Positions 46,371 through 54,029 of a stretch of DNA of 64,000 bases are shown here, piece by piece; within the stretch, counting starts at the first letter, position 1; the number at the start of each line of letters is the position of its first letter. The stretch covers positions 974,001-1,038,000 of the forward strand of contig NZ_CP087598.1 of NCBI RefSeq assembly GCF_020990385.1. Reading direction: 5' to 3'. The DNA comes from Paracoccus sp. MA (GTDB lineage Bacteria > Pseudomonadota > Alphaproteobacteria > Rhodobacterales > Rhodobacteraceae). The notes under the pieces were generated by a model, which worked only from the letters and a program-made list of their open reading frames with translations, was not told where the DNA came from and ran no database searches. The position numbers were made by a program, and so were the translations under genes.

Positions 46371-46621
46371 ACGGCAGTGCCCCGGCGGCGGGTGTTGCGC
46401 CGGGCGTGCGTTGCGGTGTTGCGTGAGGCAATCGATTGTTATTGCGGGGGAAAACGGCGCTGGGCGATGCAACCTTTGGTTTTGCGTTGGCTCAGCGAAC
46501 GCCCTGAAGTAGAAATTACCCATGCTGGGAGAGATGGGCAAGCGGCCGGGTCGATGACCTTGGGCCGCTTTTTTCATGTCTCGCTCGTGCGGACAGGCAC
46601 ACGAGGGCAGGGCGATCAAGA
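46371..46621 (+). promoter_or_regulatory. GTA upstream region with structured leader
   Basis: This is the presumed promoter and leader of the GTA operon; the whole gap from mltG to g1 is 314 bp without a gene. It holds a perfect palindrome CAATCGATTG (46429-46438) inside GCAAT-N8-ATTGC, an AT-rich stretch (TTGTTATTGC), and a segment whose ends GGGCG and CGCCC can pair (about 46465-46504). A terminator-like hairpin (46540-46574) then precedes g1. The palindrome is a candidate site for an activator such as GafA; this is inference. Confidence 0.45.
46540..46574 (+). terminator. Terminator-like hairpin just upstream of GTA g1
   Basis: Stem AAGCGGCC (46540-46547), 15-nt loop, stem GGCCGCTT (46563-46570) followed by TTTT. 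It is co-directional with g1 and 48 bp before it, so it could act as an attenuator of a longer leader or as the end of a short upstream RNA. Confidence 0.8.
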
Positions 46622-46984
46622 ATGACCATGAGTTTCGATCCGGGGCCGGAGGCGCCGGAAGGGCCTTTCGTGCCCGGCGCCGCCACGGCGCCCGACATGA
46701 GCGTGCTGGACATCGCGGACGGGCTGTTTCGGTCCTATGCGGCGGATCTGACCCGGCTGCGGGAAAAGATCCAGGCAGGCGAGACGGGTGAGTTGAAGGA
46801 ATCCGGCAAGCTGGTGCGTGACCTTCGGGCCGCGACCCAGATGGTGCTGGAGGAAAGGAGCAGGGTTGACAAGCTTCGCAAGGATGCTGCCGGACAGGTC
46901 GGTGCAGGCGCACTCGACCTTGTCGCGGCACGAGACGAGATCGGGCGCCGCCTGGCTTGCCTGCGCCGCGCCGCAGGAGGTTGA
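46622..46984 (+). CDS. GTA g1 protein (small terminase-like)
   Basis: A 120-residue, mostly helical protein at the g1 position, directly before the large terminase. Residues 40-105 are charged and likely coiled (DLTRLREKIQAGETGELKE, MVLEERSRVDKLRKD). In R. capsulatus, g1 acts as a small terminase subunit that triggers headful packaging without specific DNA binding. It reads into the g2 frame, and its last codons carry an AGGAGG sequence. Identification rests mainly on position, size and composition. Confidence 0.8.
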   Translation: MTMSFDPGPEAPEGPFVPGAATAPDMSVLDIADGLFRSYAADLTRLREKIQAGETGELKESGKLVRDLRAATQMVLEERSRVDKLRKDAAGQVGAGALDLVAARDEIGRRLACLRRAAGG

Positions 46985-48275
46985 TGATTTCCTGGGCGGG
47001 CTCAGCGACAATGCGCTGGCCGCGCTGCCCTGGCTTTTCGAGTTCTGGGCGCTGCCGCATCAGCTGCCGCCCGAGGGCGACTGGAAGACCTGGGTGATCA
47101 TGGGCGGGCGCGGCGCGGGCAAGACCCACGCCGGGTCCGAATGGGTGCGCGCGCAGGTCGAGGGGGCGACCCCGGACGCTCCCGGGCGGGCGCAGCGCGT
47201 GGCGCTTGTGTCCGAGACCTTCGATCAGGCGCGGGACGTGATGGTGTTCGGCGAGTCGGGGATTCTGGCCTGTTCTCCGCCGGACCGCCGCCCGGTCTGG
47301 GAGGCGGGGCGGCGGCGGCTGGTCTGGCCCAATGGTGCGACCGCGCAGCTCTATTCGGCGCATGAGCCCGAGGCGCTGCGCGGGCCGCAATTCGACGCGG
47401 CCTGGGTCGACGAGCTGGCGAAGTGGAAGAAGGCCGAGGAGACCTGGGACATGCTGCAATTCGCGCTGCGGCTGGGGCAGCATCCGCAGCAGGTGGTGAC
47501 CACCACGCCGAAGAACGTCGCGGTGCTGAAGCGGATCCTGGGCAATGCCTCGACCGTGACCACCCATGCGCCGACCGAGGCCAACCGCGCCTATCTGGCC
47601 GAGAGCTTCCTGGCCGAGGTCGAGGCACGCTACGCCGGCACCCGGCTGGGACGGCAGGAACTGGAGGGCTTGCTGCTTGAGGATGTCGAGGGGGCGCTGT
47701 GGACGACCCCGATGCTGGAGCGTTGCCGGGTGGAGGCGGCGCCGCGGCTGTCGCGCATCGTGGTGGCGGTCGATCCGGCGGTGAGCTCGGGCGCGGCCTC
47801 GGACGAATGCGGCATCGTGGTCGCCGGCGTGGTCAGCGAGGGGCCGGTGACGGAGTGGCGGGCCTATGTGCTGGAGGATGCCTCGGTCCGGGGCGGGCCG
47901 CTGGACTGGGCGCGGGCCGCCGTCGCCGCGATGCAGCGGCACGGCGCCGAGCGGCTGGTGGCCGAGGTCAACCAGGGCGGCGACCTGGTCGAGAGCGTGA
48001 TCCGGCAGGTCGATCCGCTGGTGCCGTTCCGGGCCTTGCGGGCCGGGCGCGGCAAGGGGCTGCGGGCCGAGCCGGTGGCGGCGCTTTACGAGCAGGGTCG
48101 GGTGCATCACCTGCGCGGCCTGGGCGCGCTGGAGGACCAGATGTGCCGCATGTCCGTGGCGGGCTATGACGGGCGCGGCTCGCCCGACCGGCTGGATGCG
48201 CTGGTCTGGGCGATCCACGAGCTGGTGATCGAACCGGCGGCGTCCTGGAGGCGGCCGGCGGTGCGGGGGCTGTAG
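46884..48275 (+). CDS. GTA g2, large terminase (packaging ATPase/nuclease)
   Basis: About 463 residues from ATG 46884; alternative in-frame starts are GTG 46902 and TTG 46920, and all overlap g1 by 65-101 bp. The ATPase domain has Walker A GGRGAGKTHAG (about 74), a Walker B-like FDAAWVDELAKW and the coupling motif VVTTTPKN. The C-terminal RNase H-like nuclease has acidic residues in VVAVDPAVSS, VAEVNQGGD and SPDRLDALVWA. It powers packaging of about 4-kb random host DNA in the known GTA. The strong AGGAGG at 46975-46980 has no standard start codon behind it in this frame, so the true N-terminus is uncertain. Confidence 0.93.
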   Translation: MLPDRSVQAHSTLSRHETRSGAAWLACAAPQEVDDFLGGLSDNALAALPWLFEFWALPHQLPPEGDWKTWVIMGGRGAGKTHAGSEWVRAQVEGATPDAPGRAQRVALVSETFDQARDVMVFGESGILACSPPDRRPVWEAGRRRLVWPNGATAQLYSAHEPEALRGPQFDAAWVDELAKWKKAEETWDMLQFALRLGQHPQQVVTTTPKNVAVLKRILGNASTVTTHAPTEANRAYLAESFLAEVEARYAGTRLGRQELEGLLLEDVEGALWTTPMLERCRVEAAPRLSRIVVAVDPAVSSGAASDECGIVVAGVVSEGPVTEWRAYVLEDASVRGGPLDWARAAVAAMQRHGAERLVAEVNQGGDLVESVIRQVDPLVPFRALRAGRGKGLRAEPVAALYEQGRVHHLRGLGALEDQMCRMSVAGYDGRGSPDRLDALVWAIHELVIEPAASWRRPAVRGL

Positions 48276-48305
48276 CGCCGGACCGGGGCTCTGCCCCGGA
48301 CCCCG

Positions 48306-48370
48306 GGATATTTACGCAAGAAAGAAGGGCCGTTGGGGGTCCGTGGAGGGTCGCGCGAGCGGCCCTTTTT
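48306..48370 (+). terminator. Repeat arm plus terminator-like hairpin between GTA g2 and g3
   Basis: GGATATTTACGCAAGAAAG plus AAGG (48306-48328) is one arm of the palindromic element seen at 13447. It runs into a hairpin with stem AAGGGCCG (48325-48332), a 27-nt loop and stem CGGCCCTT (48360-48367) followed by TTT. It lies inside the operon, 24 bp before the portal gene, and may reduce readthrough. Confidence 0.75.
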
Positions 48371-48393
48371 CATTGGAGATTCAGGAGGGACCG

Positions 48394-49575
48394 ATGGCAT
48401 TTCCCTGGTTCGGGCGGGGGGCTGCGCCCGCGGAGGTCGAGAAGAAGGCAAGCGCCGCGGGCAAGGTGGTGGCGCTGGCGGCGGGTTCGGGGCGGGTGGT
48501 CTGGTCGCCGCGCGACACCGCTTCGCTGACGCGGACGGGCTTCGTCGGCAATCCGGTCGGGTTTCGCGCCGTGCGGCTGATCGCCGAGGCGGCCGCCGCC
48601 GTGCCGCTGGTCTGCCAGGATCGCGAGCGGCGCTATGACCTGCATCCGGTGCTGGACCTGCTGCGCCGGCCCAATCCGGGCCAGGGCCGGGCCGAGCTGT
48701 TCGAGGCGCTGTTCGGGCAGATCCTGCTGAGCGGCAACGGCTATCTGGAGGCGGTGGGCGAGGGCGCCGGGGGGCTGCCGGGCGAGTTGCATGTGCTGCG
48801 CTCGGACCGGATGGCGGTGGTGCCGGGGCCGGATGGTTGGCCCGTCGCCTATGAATATGGCGTGGGCGGGCGCAAGATGCGCTTCGACATGGCGGGCAGT
48901 CCCGATCCGATCTGCCACATCCGCAGCTTCCATCCGCTGGACGACCATTACGGGCTGTCGCCGATGCAGGCGGCGGCGGTGGCGGTGGATGTGCACAACA
49001 GCGCATCCGGCTGGTCGAAGGCGCTGCTGGACAATGCGGCGAGGCCGAGCGGCGCCATCGTCTACAAGGGCGCGGACGGGCAGGGCAGCCTGTCGCCGGA
49101 CCAGTACGACCGGCTGGTGACCGAGATGGAGATGCACCACCAGGGCGCGAGGAATGCCGGGCGGCCGATGCTGCTGGAGGGCGGGCTCGACTGGAAGCCG
49201 ATGGGGTTCTCGCCCGCTGACATGGAGTTTCACGAGACGAAGCTGGCGGCGGCGCGGGAGATTGCGCAGGCCTTCGGGGTGCCGCCGATGCTGATCGGCA
49301 TTCCCGGCGAGGCGACCTATGCCAATTACGCCGAGGCGCATCGGGCCTTCTACCGGCTGACGGTGCTGCCGCTGGTCTCGCGCGTGGCCAGCGCCGTGGC
49401 CTGGTGGCTTTCCGAGCATCTGGGGGCCGAGATCGACCTGCGCGCCGATCCCGACCAGGTGCCGGCGCTGGCCGAGGAGCGCGACAGCCATTGGCGGCGT
49501 ATCGGCGACGCCGCCTTCCTGACCGAGGCCGAGAAGCGCGCCGCGCTGGGGCTGCCGCCGCTGGCGGAGGAATGA
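48394..49575 (+). CDS. GTA g3, portal protein
   Basis: 393 residues of the HK97-type portal family. Visible parts are FVGNPVGFRAVRLIAEAAA, LLRRPNPGQGRAELFEAL, GQILLSGNGYLEAV, GLSPMQAAAVAVDVHNSA and AFGVPPMLIGIPGEATYANYAEA. The portal forms the dodecameric ring at the head vertex through which DNA enters. The ATG at 48394 has the very strong site AGGAGGGACC, so its translation does not depend on g2, which ends 118 bp upstream across a repeat and hairpin. Confidence 0.93.
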   Translation: MAFPWFGRGAAPAEVEKKASAAGKVVALAAGSGRVVWSPRDTASLTRTGFVGNPVGFRAVRLIAEAAAAVPLVCQDRERRYDLHPVLDLLRRPNPGQGRAELFEALFGQILLSGNGYLEAVGEGAGGLPGELHVLRSDRMAVVPGPDGWPVAYEYGVGGRKMRFDMAGSPDPICHIRSFHPLDDHYGLSPMQAAAVAVDVHNSASGWSKALLDNAARPSGAIVYKGADGQGSLSPDQYDRLVTEMEMHHQGARNAGRPMLLEGGLDWKPMGFSPADMEFHETKLAAAREIAQAFGVPPMLIGIPGEATYANYAEAHRAFYRLTVLPLVSRVASAVAWWLSEHLGAEIDLRADPDQVPALAEERDSHWRRIGDAAFLTEAEKRAALGLPPLAEE

Positions 49576-49576
49576 G

Positions 49577-49810
49577 ATGGAGGGCTCGCGTTTCGTGAAG
49601 GAGCCCTTCGACTGGCACGACCAGCGTTTCGACACGCAGGAGCGGATCATGGCGCTGCAATTCGGCCAGGTGGAGCGGCGGCTGGAGCGGATCGAGGCGC
49701 TGATCGAGGGGCTGGAGCGGCGCCTGTGGATGACGGTCTATGGCGTCGTCGCGGTGATCCTGACCCAGGCGGTGCAGTCGATCCTGGAATATGCGCCGAA
49801 AGGAGGTTGA
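49577..49810 (+). CDS. GTA g3.5-type small membrane-associated protein
   Basis: 77 residues, starting one base after the portal stop. The N-terminal half is a charged amphipathic helix (FGQVERRLERIEALIEGLERR), followed by one hydrophobic segment (LWMTVYGVVAVILTQAV, about 50-66). It sits at the g3.5 position between portal and protease; in the known GTA the equivalent small protein is needed for head formation. An AAAGGAGGT at its 3' end serves the next gene. Confidence 0.78.
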   Translation: MEGSRFVKEPFDWHDQRFDTQERIMALQFGQVERRLERIEALIEGLERRLWMTVYGVVAVILTQAVQSILEYAPKGG

Positions 49811-49811
49811 C

Positions 49812-50348
49812 GTGAATTCAAAGGATTACGGGCTGGAGTTGAAATATGCGCAAGGGGGCTCTCTGGTCGCCGATGGCACGCGGATCGAGGGCTATGCCAG
49901 CCTGTTCGGCCTGGCCGACCAGGGCGGCGATATCGTGGTGCGGGGCGCCTATGCGGCCAGCCTGAAGCGGCTGGTGGCGCGGGGGGACAAGGTGCGGATG
50001 CTGTGGCAGCACGATCCCGCCAAGCCCATCGGCGTCTGGGACGAGATCCGCGAGGACGAGAAGGGGCTTTGGGTCAAGGGGCGGCTTCTGCCCGAAATCG
50101 CCCAGGCGAGGGAGGCGGCGGCGCTGGTCGAGGCCGGGGCCATCGACGGGCTGTCGATCGGCTATCGCACCGTGAGCGCCGAGCGTGACGGCAAGGGCCG
50201 GCGGCTTCTGTCCGAGGTCGAGCTGTGGGAGGTGTCTCTGGTCACCTTCCCGATGCTGGCCGAGGCCAAGGTGGGCCCCAAGTCCGATGGCGCATTGGAA
50301 TTGGCGGCGGCCTTCCGGGCCGCGACGCGGGCGCTGCGCGCCGAGTGA
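49812..50348 (+). CDS. GTA g4, prohead protease
   Basis: 178 residues, HK97 gp4-like serine protease (clan SH). The GTG at 49812 is chosen because AGGAGG lies five bases upstream; an ATG at 49791 would overlap the previous gene without a ribosome site. Catalytic positions are the His in MLWQHDPAKPIGVW and the Ser in GAIDGLSIGYRT, with LWEVSLVTFPM as the third conserved block. It removes the N-terminal scaffolding part of the capsid protein made by the next gene. Confidence 0.92.
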   Translation: MNSKDYGLELKYAQGGSLVADGTRIEGYASLFGLADQGGDIVVRGAYAASLKRLVARGDKVRMLWQHDPAKPIGVWDEIREDEKGLWVKGRLLPEIAQAREAAALVEAGAIDGLSIGYRTVSAERDGKGRRLLSEVELWEVSLVTFPMLAEAKVGPKSDGALELAAAFRAATRALRAE

Positions 50349-50370
50349 ATTTCACCAGATGGAGGGGACC

Positions 50371-51537
50371 ATGACCGAGGTGAAAGCCGCGGCCGGGGCG
50401 GACATGCCCGGCGAGCTGGGGGTCGAGATGCTGGGGTTCGTCAATGAGCTCAAGGCATTCCGCGCCGATATTCAGAAACGACTGGAAGCACAGGAAGAAC
50501 GCATGACCATGCTGGACCGCAAGACCATTTCCCGCGCCCGCGCCCCTCTGTCGGCCGAGGCCGATCAGGGCGCGCCGCATCAGAAGGCCTTCGACGCCTA
50601 TATCCGCCACGGCGACGACGGCGCGCTGCGCGGGCTGCCGCTGGAGGGCAAGGCGATGACCACCACCAGCGACGGCGGCTTCCTGGCGGCGCCGACCGTG
50701 GCCTTGCAGGTGCAGGAGGCGCTGAACGTCACCGCCTCGCTGCGCCGGGTCGCCAATGTGGTGACGGTGGAATCGGCGACCTACGAGGTGCTGGTCGATA
50801 TGGGCGATATCGCCCATGGCTGGTCCACCGAGGCCGGCACCCAGGGCGAGACCGGAACCTCGACCGTGCAGCGGGTGGTGATCCCGGTGCACGAGCTTTC
50901 GGCCATGCCCAAGGCCAGCCAGCGGCTGCTGGACGACAGCGCCTTCGACGTCGAGACCTGGCTGGCCGGCCGCATCGCCGAGAAATTCGCCCGCGCCGAG
51001 GCCACGGCCTTCGTCAATGGCGACGGGGTCAACAAGCCCAAGGGCTTCCTGACCCATACCAAGGCGCCGAACGGCACGGCGACCAATGTGCAGATCGGCA
51101 CCATTCCTTCGGGCGGGGACGGCGATTTTGCCGCCAATAACCCGGCCAATGCGCTGATCGACCTGGTCTATGCGCTGGGTGCGCAATACCGGGCCAATGC
51201 CAGCTTCCTGATGAACTCGAAGACCGCCGCGGCGGTGCGCAAGATGCGCGATGCGGATGGCCGCTTCCTGTGGGCGGACAGCCTGGCCATGGGGCAGCCG
51301 GCGCAGCTGCTGGGCTATCCGGTTCTGGTCTGCGAGGACATGCCGGACATCACGCGCGGCTCGTTCTCGATCGCCTTCGGCGATTTCCGCTCGGCCTATA
51401 CCATCGTCGAGCGCCCGGACCTGCGCGTGTTGCGCGATCCCTTCTCGGCCAAGCCGCATGTGCTGTTCTATGCCACCAAGCGCGTCGGGGGCGGCGTCAC
51501 CGATGCTCGCGCCGTCAAGCTGATGGTCTTCGGCTGA
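50371..51537 (+). CDS. GTA g5, major capsid protein
   Basis: 388 residues with the HK97 fold. Residues 1-115 form the helical delta (scaffold) domain (LKAFRADIQKRLEAQEERM) that the protease removes; the mature shell domain starts near EGKAMTTTSDGGFLAAPTVA. Typical capsid blocks follow: FLMNSKTAAAVRKMRDADGR, LLGYPVLVCEDMPDI, IAFGDFRSAYTIVERPDLRVLRD. The ribosome site GGAGGGG is strong, as expected for the most abundant protein. A long hairpin after its stop may limit readthrough to the less needed connector genes. Confidence 0.95.
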   Translation: MTEVKAAAGADMPGELGVEMLGFVNELKAFRADIQKRLEAQEERMTMLDRKTISRARAPLSAEADQGAPHQKAFDAYIRHGDDGALRGLPLEGKAMTTTSDGGFLAAPTVALQVQEALNVTASLRRVANVVTVESATYEVLVDMGDIAHGWSTEAGTQGETGTSTVQRVVIPVHELSAMPKASQRLLDDSAFDVETWLAGRIAEKFARAEATAFVNGDGVNKPKGFLTHTKAPNGTATNVQIGTIPSGGDGDFAANNPANALIDLVYALGAQYRANASFLMNSKTAAAVRKMRDADGRFLWADSLAMGQPAQLLGYPVLVCEDMPDITRGSFSIAFGDFRSAYTIVERPDLRVLRDPFSAKPHVLFYATKRVGGGVTDARAVKLMVFG

Positions 51538-51551
51538 TCCAGGGCCGAAGC

Positions 51552-51631
51552 GGGGGCCGCGCGGGCAATGTCCGCCGGACCGGCAAGCCACTGTCCGCGC
51601 GCGCGAGGGCGGATATGCGCGGCCCCCTTTT
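51552..51631 (+). terminator. Long stem with T-run after the GTA capsid gene
   Basis: GGGGGCCGCGC (51552-51562) pairs perfectly with GCGCGGCCCCC (51617-51627), followed by TTTT. The interior holds a second stem (TCCGCC at 51571-51576 with GGCGGA at 51608-51613). It is the only sizeable gap between g5 and g6. Confidence 0.75.
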
Positions 51632-51673
51632 CGTCCAGAGGATGCGGCACCCCTGCGAGTGGGAGAGATGAAG

Positions 51674-52291
51674 ATGATGCTTGTGGAAGTGACGGCGCCC
51701 GCAACCGAGGCGCTGCCCGTCGCGGGGTTGCGGGACCATTTGCGGCTGGGAACGGGTTTCGGCATGACCGAGGACGCGGCCGAGACCGCGGCGCTGGCGG
51801 GTTTCCTGCGCGCGGCCATCGCCACCATCGAGGCGCGCACCGGCAAGGTGCTGCTGGCCCGGCAGTTCCGGCTGCGGCTGGAGGAATGGCGCGACCCCAT
51901 GGGCCAGCCGCTGCCGCTGGCCCCGGTCGAGGCCGTCGAGCGGGTCGAGATCGCCGACGCGGCGGGTGCGGTGACGCTGGTCGATCCGGCGCGTTACCGG
52001 CTGGTGCCGGATGTGCAGCGGCCGATGCTGAGGCCGGTGGGGGCCTTCCTGCCCTCGGTGCCTTCGGGCGGTTCTGTTTCCATCACCTTCCTGGCCGGCT
52101 TCGGGACCGCATGGTCGCGGGTGCCTCCTGATCTGGCGCAGGCGGTGCTGCTGCTTGCCGCGCGCTATCACGAGGACCGAAGCTTCGAGGGCACGCAGGG
52201 CGCGATGCCCTTCGGGGTCAGCGCGCTGATCGAACGCTGGCGCCTGGTCCGGGTGTTGGGGGGGCGCGGCACTCCGCGCGGCCGGGCATGA
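51674..52291 (+). CDS. GTA g6, head-tail connector
   Basis: About 205 residues of the gp6-like head-tail connector family. Characteristic are VAGLRDHLRLGTG, the helical hairpin LAGFLRAAIATIEARTGKVLLARQF, and the C-terminal PPDLAQAVLLLAARYHEDR. ATG 51674 is preferred over ATG 51668 or GTG 51659 because GGGAGAG lies six bases upstream. The protein binds under the portal and completes the DNA channel. Its stop overlaps the g7 start. Confidence 0.88.
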   Translation: MMLVEVTAPATEALPVAGLRDHLRLGTGFGMTEDAAETAALAGFLRAAIATIEARTGKVLLARQFRLRLEEWRDPMGQPLPLAPVEAVERVEIADAAGAVTLVDPARYRLVPDVQRPMLRPVGAFLPSVPSGGSVSITFLAGFGTAWSRVPPDLAQAVLLLAARYHEDRSFEGTQGAMPFGVSALIERWRLVRVLGGRGTPRGRA

Positions 52292-52638
52292 GCGCGCCGC
52301 GGCTGACGGTGCCGCTGGTCCTCGAATCTCCGGTCCGCGAGCCGGACGGGATGGGCGGCTTTGCCCTCTCCTGGCAGGAGGTCGGGCTGATCTGGGCCGA
52401 GATGCGGTCGGGCGCGGGGGCTGAGCGTTTCGCCGAGGTGGGGGCGCAGAGCGTCGTGACCTGGCGGATCACCGTCCGGGCGGCGCCCGCCGGCGATGCG
52501 CGCCGCCCGCGCCCCGAGCAGCGGCTGCGGCTGGGCGAGGGGGCGGATGCCCGGCGCTTCCGCATCGAGGCTGTGGCCGAAAGCGACCCGCAAGGGCGCT
52601 GGCTGGTCTGCGTCGCGAAAGAGGAGGCGTTGGCATGA
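52288..52638 (+). CDS. GTA g7, head-tail adaptor (stopper)
   Basis: 116 residues of the phage head-tail joining family, mainly beta-strands: LTVPLVLESPVREPDGMGGF, WRITVRAAPAG, RRFRIEAVAESDPQGRWLVC. The motif DGMGGF with aromatic spacing is common in these adaptors. ATGA overlaps link it to g6 before and g8 after, so connector proteins are made in a coupled series. Confidence 0.87.
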   Translation: MSAPRLTVPLVLESPVREPDGMGGFALSWQEVGLIWAEMRSGAGAERFAEVGAQSVVTWRITVRAAPAGDARRPRPEQRLRLGEGADARRFRIEAVAESDPQGRWLVCVAKEEALA

Positions 52639-53054
52639 GCTATCTGGGAACGGCCGCGCTGCAGGCGGCGGTCTATCGGGTGCTGCGCGAGGATGCGGCG
52701 CTGCACGAACTGGTGGGCGACGCGATCTATGACGCGATGCCGGTGGCGGCGCCGGCGGGCCCCTATGTCTCGCTGGGCCCCGAGGAGGTGCGGGACGCGG
52801 GCGACATGACGGCGGCGGGAGCGGTGCATGATTTCGTCGTCTCGGTGCTGTCGGGGGCCGAGGCGGCGGGCGGCTTCGGCGCGGTCAAGGCGGCGGCGGT
52901 CGCGGTCAGCGAGGCGCTGGAGACGGCCGAGATCGCGCTGCACCGGGGCCGGCTGGCGGGGCTGTGGTTCCTGCGCGCCCGGGCGCGGCGGGCGGAAAAC
53001 GGCGCGGGGCGGCGGGTCGACCTGACCTTTCGCGCGCGCATCGACCTGGGTTGA
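52635..53054 (+). CDS. GTA g8, tail terminator (DUF3168)
   Basis: 139 residues of the DUF3168 family: LQAAVYRVLREDAALHELVG, PYVSLGPEEVRDAG, VHDFVVSVLSGAEAAGGF, ALHRGRLAGLWFLRARARR. In the GTA particle this protein ends the tail tube and joins it to the head. It overlaps g7 by 4 bp and is followed by the tail tube gene after a 12-bp gap with its own ribosome site. Confidence 0.88.
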   Translation: MSYLGTAALQAAVYRVLREDAALHELVGDAIYDAMPVAAPAGPYVSLGPEEVRDAGDMTAAGAVHDFVVSVLSGAEAAGGFGAVKAAAVAVSEALETAEIALHRGRLAGLWFLRARARRAENGAGRRVDLTFRARIDLG

Positions 53055-53066
53055 GGAGAGACGGTG

Positions 53067-53480
53067 ATGGCGGTGCAGAACGGACGCGACCTGCTGATCA
53101 AGATGGACATGACCGGCGACGGGCATTTCGAGACCGTGGCGGGGCTGCGGGCGACCCGGCTGGGCTTCAATGCCGAGACGGTGGACGTGACGAGCCTGGA
53201 GAGCGAGGGCCGCTGGCGCGAGCTGCTGGCGGGCGCGGGGGTGCGCTCGGCCAGCATCTCGGGGTCGGGGGTGTTCCGGGACGGGACCACGGACGAGCGC
53301 GCGCGGCAGGTGTTCTTTGACGGCGAGGTGCCGCGCTTCCAGGTGGTGATCCCGGATTTCGGCACGGTCGAGGGGCCGTTCCAGATCACGGCGCTGGAAT
53401 ATGCGGGCAGTTACAATGGCGAGGCGACCTATGAGATTTCCATGGCAAGCGCGGGCGCGATCAGCTTCGTCGCGTTCTGA
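53067..53480 (+). CDS. GTA g9, major tail (tube) protein
   Basis: 137 residues of the phage major tail protein family: MAVQNGRDLLIKMDMTGDGHFETVAGLRATRLGFN-type start, WRELLAGAGVRSASISGSGVF and FQVVIPDFGTVEGPFQITALEYAG. It assembles the tail tube rings. GTG 53064 or ATG 53067 can serve as the start; AGGAG lies 8 bases before the ATG. Confidence 0.92.
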   Translation: MAVQNGRDLLIKMDMTGDGHFETVAGLRATRLGFNAETVDVTSLESEGRWRELLAGAGVRSASISGSGVFRDGTTDERARQVFFDGEVPRFQVVIPDFGTVEGPFQITALEYAGSYNGEATYEISMASAGAISFVAF

Positions 53481-53481
53481 G

Positions 53482-53799
53482 ATGGCCAATCCGCTGGCGG
53501 GCGAGGTCGAGATCTGGCTGGACGGGCGGCGCCATGTCGCCCGGCTGACGCTGGGCGCGCTGGCCGGGCTTGAGGCCGAGCTGGGCGCGGAAAGCATGAT
53601 CGCGCTGGTCGAGCGCTTCGAGGGCGGGCGGTTTTCCAGCCGCGACGTGATGGCGGTGCTGGTCGCGGGCCTGCGGGCGGGCGGCTGGCCGGGCGGCATG
53701 GACGCGCTGGCCTCGGCGGACCTGCGCGGCGGGCCGGTCGCCGCGGCCCATGCGGCGGCGGCGCTGCTGGCGCGGGCCTTTCGCATCGAGGGCGCATGA
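53482..53799 (+). CDS. GTA g10, tail assembly protein
   Basis: 105 residues of the GTA-gp10 family: ANPLAGEVEIWLDGRRHVARLTLGALA (beta-hairpin), then helical LEAELGAESMIALVERFEGGRFSSRDVMAVL. It belongs with the tail assembly chaperones between tail tube and tape measure genes. It begins one base after the g9 stop and overlaps g10.1 by 4 bp. Confidence 0.88.
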   Translation: MANPLAGEVEIWLDGRRHVARLTLGALAGLEAELGAESMIALVERFEGGRFSSRDVMAVLVAGLRAGGWPGGMDALASADLRGGPVAAAHAAAALLARAFRIEGA

Positions 53800-54005
53800 G
53801 CGGCGGGCTGGACTGGCCGGGGCTGATGCGCATGGGCCTGGGTCCGGCGCGGCTGGGCGGGCTGGGGCTGACGCCGGCCGAGTTCTGGGCGCTGACCCCG
53901 GCCGAGCTGGCGTTGATGCTGGGCGTCGAGGCGCGGGGCGCGGCGATGACGCGCGACCGGCTGGCCGAGCTGGTCGCGCGCTATCCCGACCGGCCCGCCG
54001 GTTAG
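53796..54005 (+). CDS. GTA g10.1, small tail assembly chaperone
   Basis: 69 residues with the family pattern LDWPGLMRMGLGPARLGGLGLTPAEFWALTPAEL. This DUF2376-type protein is the second chaperone before the tape measure gene. It is easily missed by gene finders because of its size, but the ATGA overlap with g10 and the motif make it secure. Confidence 0.88.
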   Translation: MSGGLDWPGLMRMGLGPARLGGLGLTPAEFWALTPAELALMLGVEARGAAMTRDRLAELVARYPDRPAG

Positions 54006-54029
54006 CATGAGGGAAAAGGAGGCGCCGTC

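Noticed and set aside
46450..46520. tRNA or other known RNA gene before the GTA cluster
   Set aside because: Some pairing is possible (GGGCG with CGCCC), but no cloverleaf, anticodon or TPsiC-like sequence is present.
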